Program-made: the position numbers and the translations under genes
Notes under the pieces: model-generated
What the model saw: the letters and a program-made list of their open reading frames with translations, nothing else
Databases searched by the model: none
What the model was told of the DNA's origin: nothing
From: Acinetobacter guerrae
GTDB lineage: Bacteria; Pseudomonadota; Gammaproteobacteria; Pseudomonadales; Moraxellaceae
Assembly (NCBI RefSeq): GCF_009372255.1
Contig: NZ_LXGN01000060.1
Location: 1-64,000 of the forward strand
Reading direction: 5' to 3'
DNA: 64,000 nucleotides
Shown here: in pieces, positions 1 through 7,379 of the stretch
How the letters are laid out: every line of letters starts with the position of its first letter
Numbering within the stretch: position 1 is the stretch's first letter

Positions 1-466
1 TGAGCTAACCAGTTCTAAAGAGATTGATCTAAAAGCTGGTGGTTCACAGCTAAAAGTGAATAAAGACGGCGTATTTATCACTACGGGTGACTATTTCAAG
101 GTAAAGAGTGGGCAGAATGTGTTTATGAGTGGGGCACAGGTTAAAGCTGAAATTCCCTTATTCCCAACTTCTTGTGCTGTGAATACATTTACCAATAAGT
201 GGGATATGTATGAACTTTTTTATGAACATGATTTGTCAAAAGTGGAATACAAGATAATTAGTAAGAAAAATAATACTTATATTTCAGCAAGTTTAGATGA
301 AAATGGCAGAACTCAACGTGTTTCTAAAAACGATAACGAAGATTACGATATTTTGATTGGAATAGATGATGACTGGACCGTTTCTTTAGATAATGAAACT
401 GAAAACGAGGATTTTCAATATATTTGCAATTGTGGCATGCATGATGATCATGAGAAGGAGATTTAG
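1..466 (+). CDS. vgrG: Type VI secretion tip protein VgrG, C-terminal part
   Basis: The open frame enters from the left edge with no start in the window, so only about 154 C-terminal residues are visible. The first 30 or so (SSKEIDLKAGG, then VNKDGVFITTGDYFKVKSGQ) match the repetitive beta-helix DUF2345 tail of Acinetobacter VgrG proteins. VgrG trimers form the spike of the T6SS and carry effectors on their C-terminal end. After the beta part comes a non-repetitive acidic extension of about 105 residues ending in an Asp/Glu/His-rich tail with a CNC motif; this kind of extension usually selects the cargo effector. The stop at 464-466 lies two bases before the next gene, so the two are almost certainly co-transcribed. 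The family call is from remembered sequence similarity; cargo binding is inferred. Confidence 0.85.
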   Translation, partial: ELTSSKEIDLKAGGSQLKVNKDGVFITTGDYFKVKSGQNVFMSGAQVKAEIPLFPTSCAVNTFTNKWDMYELFYEHDLSKVEYKIISKKNNTYISASLDENGRTQRVSKNDNEDYDILIGIDDDWTVSLDNETENEDFQYICNCGMHDDHEKEI

Positions 467-468
467 TA

Positions 469-1279
469 ATGGATTGTTTAGCCAATATTAAGTTTTTAGA
501 TGCGTTTGATCAACCTATCAATGGATTAGTTCACCAACTCTGGGTTGGCTCATCACTTATATCTGACTATGTCACTCCCGAGAGCGGTGAATCGGTCTGG
601 ATTAAGCCATAATCAAAAGTTAAGAGTTTATGATCGTCAAGTAAAAACTATTGCTATAACATCTCAAACAGAGAAAAAACCTGCAACACAACCAAAGGTA
701 AACCAAGAAGCTTCTAAAAATAAAGAAAATACGCCCGTTGCTAAAGTTGAATCTTCTGTTGCAGTCAAAGCAGATAAATTATTGCCAGAGGCGTGTGGTG
801 GAGAAAAACATTACAAAAGGGCGTTAGCCAGGATAGAGGAACTTCATCCAGTTTATCAGCCTTATGTGATTAAGTTGATTAATACAGGTTATCAAAAACT
901 GGGTATTTGTTGGACAATTACAGATGGTTATCGTAGTCCAGAAGCGCAAGGTGCTTTATCTGGTGGTGTAACTAACGCAGGGCCATTGCAAAGTTATCAT
1001 CAATATGGGTTGGCTATTGATATTTGGTCAGTTAGGGACGGAGAAATTGTTGCATACAATCCAAGTTTAAATAAAAATGCACGTGAAAAACTAGCTAATG
1101 AAGATCATAGAAAGTTAGGACCCATTGGAGAGCAACTTGGTCTTGAATGGGGTGGTCATTGGACATCTTTTCAAGATTATCCACATTTTGAAATTCATCC
1201 GAATGGCAAAAAATGGCGTGATTTAAAACCTCAGCTTATAAAACTAGGCATAACTAACTATAAAAAAATAACCTTTTAA
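469..1279 (+). pseudogene. M15-family peptidoglycan peptidase, probable VgrG-linked T6SS effector, frameshifted
   Basis: An ideal ribosome site (AAGGAG at 455-460) precedes ATG 469, which opens 47 codons (MDCLANIKFLDAFDQPINGL...ESVWIKP) ending at TAA 610-612. The remaining protein continues in the +1 frame through 1279. The only start in that second frame is an unsupported TTG at 545, whose first ~20 residues look like out-of-frame translation. Removing one base near 610 joins ESVWIKP to NQKLRVYDRQVKTI smoothly. The C-terminal ~150 residues are a VanY/CwlK-like M15 domain: YRSPEAQ, zinc ligands in SYHQYGLAID (His codon 998-1000, Asp seven residues later) and DYPHFE near the end. Such enzymes cut peptide cross-links of peptidoglycan. 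A Lys/Pro-rich linker joins the two halves. The position right after vgrG points to a secreted antibacterial effector. It is either inactivated, or the sequence has an indel error. Confidence 0.75.
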
Positions 1280-1302
1280 TTAAGATAACTAAGGATTTTT
1301 TA

Positions 1303-2157
1303 ATGCGACTAAATAAATTTTTTTTAATACTTTTTTTATCGTTGATTTCAGCATATTGCTATTCAAAAATTATTATTAAAAATGATATTAATCAATACAC
1401 GGGGCAACAAATAGAAAAAAAATTTGAAAAAATTCAAAATTTTATTACGGAATTTGAAATAGAAAATGGTGGTCCAGTTTTTGAAGATATTATTAACATA
1501 TATAAAATTGATAAAAGTTCATGTGTTATTGTTTCTCAAATAGATGGTGACTCTGGCATGTACGGTATGGAACGAATTATCTATTTTAGTAATTCAAAAA
1601 TTTCAAAAAGTTATCAATTAGATTACAGTTATACTTTTTTAAATAGCGAAGGTACGAAAAAATCGACTATATTAAATTATAAAAAACCTATAAATAATAA
1701 CAGGACTAGAAATGAAATAAATACAGATTTTAAAAAGTATTTTATAAGGTTGAATACAGATACGTTAAATCGGTGTTCATCAGGTATCAAAATGGCAGGA
1801 TCAAATAATTTACCAATTAAAATATTTGAATTGAGTTTAACTGGTGAAGTGAATGCTACTCAAGGTGGAAGATTGGAATTGTTAAAAGCAAGAAATTATT
1901 GCATATTGGAAGTGAAGTTGTTTGGTGAAATGGGACAAGAGAAATATGCGTTTAGATTTAATAACAAAGGTTTAATCAATACTAGGAACGTTGCATACAC
2001 CTATCCAATGAGTATTTATGAGCTGAAGCCTGATACTAAGTTTAGATTAGATTTTGATAAAACATACAAAGCAAATGAAAATAAAGAGTTACTTTCAGAG
2101 TTTCATCTTTATAAAAAAAGAATACCTAAATCAATTTTAGAAAAGGATTGTCAATGA
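1303..2157 (+). CDS. Exported protein of unknown family, candidate immunity protein
   Basis: I do not recognise a family. The 284-residue product begins with a lysine and a hydrophobic stretch (FFLILFLSLISAYCYS), a likely Sec signal peptide cut near residue 21, so the mature protein should be periplasmic. It is rich in Asn, Lys and Ile and contains a few Cys (CSSG, YCIL, final DCQ) that could form disulfides. An AGGA site lies just before ATG 1303, 23 bases after the effector stop, and its own stop overlaps the next start as ATGA. The DNA is far more AT-rich than the core genes of the window. Position behind a peptidoglycan-cleaving effector and export to the periplasm fit an immunity protein. 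This is inference from context; no motif shows it. Confidence 0.6.
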   Translation: MRLNKFFLILFLSLISAYCYSKIIIKNDINQYTGQQIEKKFEKIQNFITEFEIENGGPVFEDIINIYKIDKSSCVIVSQIDGDSGMYGMERIIYFSNSKISKSYQLDYSYTFLNSEGTKKSTILNYKKPINNNRTRNEINTDFKKYFIRLNTDTLNRCSSGIKMAGSNNLPIKIFELSLTGEVNATQGGRLELLKARNYCILEVKLFGEMGQEKYAFRFNNKGLINTRNVAYTYPMSIYELKPDTKFRLDFDKTYKANENKELLSEFHLYKKRIPKSILEKDCQ

Positions 2158-2550
2158 AATTTTTGAAAAAAAGTAATAATATTTACTATTGGTTTAGTAG
2201 TATCAAGTTGTGGTTTCTCTAAAGAAAATAATAAAAATCTTGATATCGAAAATAAGAGCATTTTTAATGGTATTGTTACACGAGAAAAAGTTTTAAAGTG
2301 TAAATTTGAACAAGGATATATTGATTTTTGCTCTGATAATTATTTAAAACTTTATAATAATGCATTGAGTAAGAAAGTAAACTTTTCTCAAAATAAGGTT
2401 GCTTTAGTAATTGATGAAAAAAGAGATACTGAAAAAGGTATACCTAGGAAAGTTAAATACTTTGTTGTGCTGGATCCGACGACAAAAAAAGTATATCCAT
2501 TAGAGCAATCTGTTGGTTATTTTGTTAATGATAACCTGAATCGCGGATAA
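2154..2550 (+). pseudogene. Small lipoprotein, second candidate immunity protein, frameshifted in a poly-A run
   Basis: ATG 2154 overlaps the previous stop (ATGA) and has AAGGA at 2142-2146, so translation should start here. The frame reads MKFLKKSNNIYYW and stops after about 23 codons. Dropping one A from the seven-A run at 2166-2172 gives instead MKFLKKVIIFTIGLVVSSCG, a good lipoprotein signal with lipobox VSSC. The corrected frame then runs open to 2550 (about 131 residues; mature part starts CGFSKENN and contains VLKCKF and YIDFCSD). No family is recognised. The corrected product would be a periplasm-facing lipoprotein, again suited to protecting against a cell-wall effector. Either a real one-base insertion, transcriptional slippage on the A run, or a homopolymer sequencing error explains the break. 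Confidence 0.7.
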
Positions 2551-2662
2551 GAAATTGACTTGAAAAAAGAAGACTAGAGCCATCAGCTGAGTTACTACAC
2601 AAAACTCACAGCATCAGTAAATTCGGCTAACACAGAATTTTTGAATGTTCTCATATATATAA

Positions 2663-2667
2663 CTGTA
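2663..2667. repeat. Target site duplication, left copy (CTGTA)
   Basis: CTGTA immediately precedes the left inverted repeat, and the identical CTGTA at 3863-3867 immediately follows the right one. Five bases is within the range seen for IS481-family insertions. The duplication indicates that the element arrived by transposition at this spot and that both ends are intact. Confidence 0.85.
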
Positions 2668-2693
2668 TGTATTAGTTCAGATCTAATCTGACA
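2668..2693. repeat. IS481 left terminal inverted repeat
   Basis: These 26 bases read TGTATTAGTTCAG then ATCTAATCTGACA. They pair with 3837-3862 at all but four positions. They begin with the TGT typical of IS481 ends and directly follow the CTGTA duplication. Confidence 0.85.
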
Positions 2694-2766
2694 TAGGTCT
2701 TGAAAAAGAAGAAGTTACCGATTTTGATTAAAGGTGTCGAATCTCAATCAATAAAGGTAACTTCTC

Positions 2767-3807
2767 ATGTTGCATACTAACAATCAAATCATTAAACACA
2801 AAGTGGGTCTACTCAATCTGGCAGAAGAACTTCAGAATGTATCGAAAGCCTGTAAGGTGATGGGCGTTTCCAGAGATACCTTTTATCGCTATCAGGAACT
2901 CGCCAGTACAGGTAATGTTGATGCCTTAATCAATCGGAGTCGTAGGACTCCCAATCTCAAGAATCGTGTTGATGAGCAAACAGAACAAGCTGTCATTGAT
3001 TATGCAATCGCTTATCCAGCTTATGGTCAGCATCGCACCAGCAATGAATTACGACAGGTTGGTATCTTTGTATCTGGTAGTGGTGTGCGTTCTATCTGGC
3101 TTCGGCATAATCTGGAGAACTTTAAAAAGCGTTTAAGGGCATTGGAATAGAAGATCGCTCGTGAAGGTATCCAACTCAATGACCATCAAATAGCAGCCCT
3201 TGAGCGTAAGCATGAAGATGATGTGGCTTGTGGTGAAATTGAAACTCATCACCCAGGGTATCTTGGCGCACAGGACACGTTCTATGTCGGCAATCTTAAA
3301 GGTGTTGGGCGTATCTACCAACAAACCTTTATTGATACCTACAGTAAGGTGGTTCACTGCAAGCTCTACACCACAAAAACACCGATCACTGCTGCTGATC
3401 TGCTTAATGATCGGGTTCTGCCATTTTATGCCCAGCATGGTTTACCAATGCTGAGAATCCTGACAGATAGAGGTACGGAATACTGCGGTAAGGTGGAACA
3501 CCATGACTATGAGCTTTATTTGGCATTGAACGATATTGATCACACAAAGACCAAAGCGGCATCGCCACAAACAAATGGTATCTGCGAACGGTTCCATAAG
3601 ACGATTTTACAGGAGTTTTATCAAATCACGTTCCGTAAGAAGTTATATGATTCACTTGAAACATTGCAGACGGATCTGGACGAATGGCTGGTATTTTATA
3701 ATACTGGTCGGACCCATCAAGACAAAGTGTGCAACGGCAGAACGCCAATCGAAACATTACTTGATGGAAAACTCATTTGGGCTGAAAAGAATTTAGCTCA
3801 AATTTAA
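2767..3807 (+). pseudogene. IS481 transposase with in-frame amber stop
   Basis: One frame of 347 codons is broken only by TAG at 3148-3150. Before it are 127 residues with a helix-turn-helix (NVSKACKVMGVSRDTFYRYQ). After it the frame continues through the integrase-type DDE core: Asp in GAQDTFYVG, Asp in RILTDRGTEYCG and Glu in NGICERFHKT, ending at TAA 3807. The context LE-stop-KIA suggests a CAG glutamine codon mutated to TAG. Without suppression only an HTH fragment would be made, so the element should not transpose on its own. A restart at GTG 3223 could make a C-terminal product, but no ribosome site is evident there. Confidence 0.9.
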
Positions 3808-3836
3808 CCTGACAGCCTGGATCAAATATCGGTAAC

Positions 3837-3862
3837 TGTCAGATCAGGTTTGAACTACTACA
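3837..3862. repeat. IS481 right terminal inverted repeat
   Basis: This 26-bp right end reads outward TGTCAGATCAGGT then TTGAACTACTACA. It is the imperfect complement of 2668-2693 and is followed by the CTGTA duplication at 3863-3867. Confidence 0.85.
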
Positions 3863-3867
3863 CTGTA
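3863..3867. repeat. Target site duplication, right copy (CTGTA)
   Basis: Identical to 2663-2667 on the other side of the insertion sequence. Removing the element plus one copy restores an uninterrupted AT-rich stretch ending in a run of T. Confidence 0.85.
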
Positions 3868-3984
3868 CAATTTTTTTTTTGCAAAAAGTCTATTGTTTGA
3901 TTAACTATTTTTCTTATGTTCTTAATTCAAACTCCGCCTCACACCAGCCCTTGTCTAGGATCTATTAACCCGCAGTTTCAATAA

Positions 3985-4010
3985 AAAAACGCAGAATAAT
4001 CTGCGTTTTT
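3985..4010 (-). terminator. Rho-independent terminator of the acyl-CoA dehydrogenase gene
   Basis: A perfect stem AAAAACGCAGA / TCTGCGTTTTT with a four-base loop lies 24 bases past the stop of the leftward gene. Read on the minus strand it ends in a run of T, the usual intrinsic terminator form. Confidence 0.85.
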
Positions 4011-4034
4011 AAATCTATTGTTTTAAAGACTCAA

Positions 4035-5858
4035 TTAATAGTCAAAACTAAAATGCTCTGATTCTAAAGAAGTCAAAGTACGAGATGGTGTTACCATCGA
4101 CTCGGCATGACCTTGTGCACGTGGCAACAAACGATCAAAGTAGAAATCAGCAACTTTAATTTTGGCTTTATAGAATTCAGGTGTTTCCTTACCATCACCA
4201 GCTTCTAATCTTTCAGATGCAATCACAGCCTGTTGAGCCCAGAAATAAGCCATCATGGCATAACCAGAGAACATTAAATAATCGACTGAAGCAGAAGAAA
4301 CGATGTCACGGTCTTTACGTGCAGCTAGCATGATGCGGACAGTTAAAGTATTCCATTGCGCACAGATTTTGGTGAGATCCCATGCAAAACGACGTAGATA
4401 TTTATTACGTGCATGACGACCACAGAATTTCAAAATCTCAGCAGTATAGTCACGCACGACTTTACCTTTAGAAGATAACAACACTTTACGACCAATTAAA
4501 TCGAGTGCTTGTACACCAGTAGTACCTTCATAAAGGGTAGAAATACGCGCATCACGTGCGATTTGTTCCATGCCCCATTCACGGATATAACCGTGACCAC
4601 CATATACTTGCATACCATGATTAGCAGCTTCTAAACCAAGCTCAGTCAAGAAACCTTTTAAAATCGGGGTAAAGAAGCCAAGTTTGTCGTCATAGTCTTC
4701 AAATTTAGCTTGGTCACCTGTAATTAATGCATCAGTCATTTTATCTGCAAGCTGTGCTGCATGATAAATCATTGAACGACCACCTTCAGCAATTGCTTTT
4801 TGGGTGAGTAACATACGACGTACATCGGCATGGTGAATGATTGCATCAGCCACTTTGTCTGGATCTTTTTTACCTGAAAGTGCGCGCATAGACATACGGT
4901 CTTTTGCATACGGTAGCGCACCTTGGAAAGAAAGTTCAGCATGAGCGATACCTTGAACAGCTGTACCAATACGAGCTGTATTCATGAAGGTAAACATTGC
5001 ATGTAAACCTTTATTCACTTCACCGATCAGGTAGCCTGTTGCACCATCAAAGTTAAGCACTGCTGTCGCAGAAGCTTTAATCCCCATTTTGTGTTCAATT
5101 GAACCACACACGACCCCGTTACGCTCACCTACACCGCCATCGGCAGTAGGGAGAAATTTAGGTACAATAAACAATGAAATACCACGTGTACCAGCAGGTG
5201 CATCTGGAAGACGAGCCAATACAATATGAATGATATTATCAGTTAAGTCATGCTCACCAGCAGAAATAAAGATTTTGGTGCCAGAGATTTTATATGTGCC
5301 GTCTGCCTGTGGTTCTGCTTTAGCTTTAACTTGTCCCAAATCTGTACCACATTGTGGTTCAGTTAAACACATGGTGCCAGACCAAGTACCTTCAACTAGT
5401 TTTGGCATGTAAGTGGCTTTTTGCTCATCTGTACCAAATTGCATGATGGTGTTCATACAGCCCATGCTCAGACCTGGATACATCGTAAATGACCAGTTCG
5501 CAGTTCCCATCATTTCAGATTTGATCAGATTCAATGACATTGGCAGACCTTGACCACCAAACTCTTCTGGATAAGACAAACCTTGCCAGCCGCCTTGTAC
5601 GAACTGATCGTAAGCTTCTTTGAAGCCTTTTGGTGTTTTTACTTCACCATTGTCAAAATGACAGCCTTCTTCATCTCCAGATTGGTTCAGTGGAGAAAGT
5701 ACGTTTTCACAATAGTCGGCTGCACCTTCCAAAATCATGTCTACAGTATCAGCATCGGCATTTTCACCGTTGGATAATGTTTTGTAATGAGAAGCATAGT
5801 CAAATACTTCATTCATCAAGAAGCGAATGTCACGGAGCGGGGCTTTATACGCTGGCAT
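4035..5858 (-). CDS. Acyl-CoA dehydrogenase, large DmdC-like type
   Basis: The 607-residue product is longer than the usual ~390-residue acyl-CoA dehydrogenases. It starts with the small N-terminal domain of the 3-methylmercaptopropionyl-CoA dehydrogenase-like group, then the core (MCLTEPQCGTDLG, a flavin/substrate loop; QVYGGHGYIREWGMEQIARDARI near the base-containing C-terminal core) and an extra C-terminal helical domain. FAD enzymes of this kind make the 2-enoyl-CoA in beta-oxidation. Acinetobacter carries several paralogues, and the substrate (probably medium or long acyl chains) cannot be read from sequence. It is a single-gene unit with its own terminator on the left. Confidence 0.88.
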   Translation of the reverse strand: MPAYKAPLRDIRFLMNEVFDYASHYKTLSNGENADADTVDMILEGAADYCENVLSPLNQSGDEEGCHFDNGEVKTPKGFKEAYDQFVQGGWQGLSYPEEFGGQGLPMSLNLIKSEMMGTANWSFTMYPGLSMGCMNTIMQFGTDEQKATYMPKLVEGTWSGTMCLTEPQCGTDLGQVKAKAEPQADGTYKISGTKIFISAGEHDLTDNIIHIVLARLPDAPAGTRGISLFIVPKFLPTADGGVGERNGVVCGSIEHKMGIKASATAVLNFDGATGYLIGEVNKGLHAMFTFMNTARIGTAVQGIAHAELSFQGALPYAKDRMSMRALSGKKDPDKVADAIIHHADVRRMLLTQKAIAEGGRSMIYHAAQLADKMTDALITGDQAKFEDYDDKLGFFTPILKGFLTELGLEAANHGMQVYGGHGYIREWGMEQIARDARISTLYEGTTGVQALDLIGRKVLLSSKGKVVRDYTAEILKFCGRHARNKYLRRFAWDLTKICAQWNTLTVRIMLAARKDRDIVSSASVDYLMFSGYAMMAYFWAQQAVIASERLEAGDGKETPEFYKAKIKVADFYFDRLLPRAQGHAESMVTPSRTLTSLESEHFSFDY

Positions 5859-6096
5859 AGTCTTTAATCCTAATTTAAAAATAGTTTTGGATTATCTGTA
5901 TCGATGTTAGGGATTATTCCTACTCATCTTTAAAAATACATTGATACTCGGTTATGAAAAAAATGTCAGAAAAGCGAATTTTGAAGAATCGGCATAGAGC
6001 AAAGCAACGGTGAACTGCTAAAGTTTAGAGGCATTGTTTCGATCTAAAAACAATCCGATTAAACTCGTAACTATAACTATATTAAAGGTGTAAAGC

Positions 6097-6207
6097 GTGA
6101 AGGTACGTTTAAAATATTTAACATATTGTTTATTTGGTTTAAGTTTTTCAGAGTCTACACTATATGTCAGTAAAACCAATTCATTGAATCGGGTCATTAC
6201 AAAATGA
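6097..6207 (+). CDS. Possible 36-residue exported peptide
   Basis: GTG 6097 follows AAAGGTG at 6084-6090 with normal spacing and opens MKVRLKYLTYCLFGLSFSES, ending at TGA 6205-6207. The basic start followed by a hydrophobic YCLFGLSFS stretch resembles a short signal peptide or a small membrane peptide. No family is recognised. The stop lies inside the first of two AAAATGAGTC repeats. It may be a chance frame in an intergenic region or the remnant of a longer gene. Confidence 0.25.
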   Translation: MKVRLKYLTYCLFGLSFSESTLYVSKTNSLNRVITK

Positions 6208-6301
6208 GTCTTATTTAATTGTAAAATGAGTCGGTTAAAGTATTTTTACGATCATAAGGAATAACGACCGTAACTACTTGATACTTCCTTAAGCATAAGT
6301 G

Positions 6302-6336
6302 AAGCAGTAACAGCAATCCGTTTGCTGTCACTGCTT
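6302..6336 (-). terminator. Stem-loop after aroE, probable terminator
   Basis: Fifteen-base arms (AAGCAGTAACAGCAA and TTGCTGTCACTGCTT) pair with one mismatch around a five-base loop, 7 bp beyond the aroE stop. The minus-strand sequence after the stem is not a clean T run, so it is a weak intrinsic terminator or an mRNA-protecting hairpin. Confidence 0.55.
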
Positions 6337-6342
6337 TCTAGC

Positions 6343-7131
6343 TTAAAGAAAATCTTTAAGTTCTGGTTTGACACCATGCCAAATGGCAAAAGATTCTACA
6401 GCCTGTCCGACAAGCATGCCAAAACCTTCAGTGGTTGGTACACCACGGGCTTTGGCTTGCTCAATAAATGTAGATGGTTTGCCGTATGCCATTTCGTAGG
6501 CATGATGAAATTTGAGTTCAGGCGGTAAAATGATGGCTTCACCACTTAAGCTGGCAGATGTTGCATTGATGACCAAATCATACTCACCCGATAGTTTTGC
6601 CAGTTCAACGATGTCCAATTCTGCTTCAGGCACAGCATGTTTTAAGTCATCAATCAGTTGTTCTGCGCGTACTAAAGTTCGATTAGCAACAGTAATATGT
6701 TTTGCACCTGCCTTAACCAAGGGATAAATTACGCCACGTGTTGCGCCACCAGCGCCGAGTATTAAAATTCTCGTATTTTTGAGTGACCAATTCAGCGCTA
6801 AAATGGCATCGACCAGACCTTGCCCATCAGTATTGTCACCATATAACTGACCGTCTTTTTGCCATAATGTATTGACTGCTTTGGCAATCTGCGCACGTTC
6901 GGTGAGGACATCACACAAAGCATAGGCTTGCTCTTTAAAGGGGACAGTCACATTCATACCTGACCCGCCCTGTGCAAAAAATTCTGTCACACTTGATTCA
7001 AAACCATCTAGCGGAGCCAGTCGCTTTTGATAACTCAATTCAATCCCTAATTTTTCAGCAAAAGCATAATGTAACTCTGGAGAACGTGATTGCTCAATCG
7101 GATTGCCAATCACTGCAAATAGTCCAGCCAT
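6343..7131 (-). CDS. aroE: Shikimate 5-dehydrogenase
   Basis: AroE reduces 3-dehydroshikimate to shikimate with NADPH in the pathway to aromatic amino acids. The 262-residue length is normal. The substrate site SRSPELHYAF is near residue 15, the catalytic Lys66 sits in NVTVPFK, and Asp102 in GDNTDG. The nucleotide-binding loop LGAGGATRG is near residue 125, followed by NATSASLSGE and the C-terminal GFGMLVGQAVESFAIWHG. In related genomes, as I recall, aroE lies close behind hemF; here the two share a strand but are separated by two other genes. It starts at ATG 7131; upstream of it is the divergent OmpA-domain gene. Confidence 0.95.
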   Translation of the reverse strand: MAGLFAVIGNPIEQSRSPELHYAFAEKLGIELSYQKRLAPLDGFESSVTEFFAQGGSGMNVTVPFKEQAYALCDVLTERAQIAKAVNTLWQKDGQLYGDNTDGQGLVDAILALNWSLKNTRILILGAGGATRGVIYPLVKAGAKHITVANRTLVRAEQLIDDLKHAVPEAELDIVELAKLSGEYDLVINATSASLSGEAIILPPELKFHHAYEMAYGKPSTFIEQAKARGVPTTEGFGMLVGQAVESFAIWHGVKPELKDFL

Positions 7132-7379
7132 TACTCACATCCATTCATATAAAAAATGGCATCACTATACGCTAAAAACTGCTGCAAAATAAATCATCTA
7201 TGCAACGCAATGTTTGAAATTGATTTTATAGATGAGTTTGTAGCTTTATGGTGTGTTTGTGTTTCTCATGATTGCCTAATTGTTTTTATGTGATCAAAAT
7301 GTAAGCGCGAATTAGTAATTCTTCTTATAAATAACTGATTTAATTTTAAGTCGTAACACAACAAAAATGGAGAACAATA

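Larger units (their letters stand above)
2668..3862 (+). mobile_element. IS481-family insertion sequence, 1195 bp
   Basis: The element is bounded by 26-bp imperfect inverted repeats at 2668-2693 and 3837-3862 (22 of 26 positions match; both start with TGTA and end in ATCTGACA when read inward). It is flanked by a 5-bp duplication CTGTA and encodes one transposase on the + strand, interrupted by an amber codon. It lies between the end of the T6SS module and the acyl-CoA dehydrogenase gene and breaks no recognisable gene. Family assignment rests on the remembered protein type and on the TGT ends. Confidence 0.9.
5859..6342. other. 484-bp gap upstream of the acyl-CoA dehydrogenase gene
   Basis: This AT-rich gap should contain the leftward promoter for the dehydrogenase. 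It also holds a possible 36-codon reading frame (6097-6207), a pair of AAAATGAGTC direct repeats (6201-6210 and about 6223-6232, 22 bp apart), and a stem-loop at 6302-6336 beyond the aroE stop. I see no RNA gene in it. Confidence 0.5.

Noticed and set aside
545..600. TTG 545 as the true start of the M15 peptidase
   Set aside because: No ribosome site; the first ~20 residues look like out-of-frame translation, while ATG 469 has an ideal site.
590..615. Programmed frameshift in the effector gene
   Set aside because: No slippery heptamer, stimulatory hairpin or internal ribosome site is evident; a simple indel explains it better.
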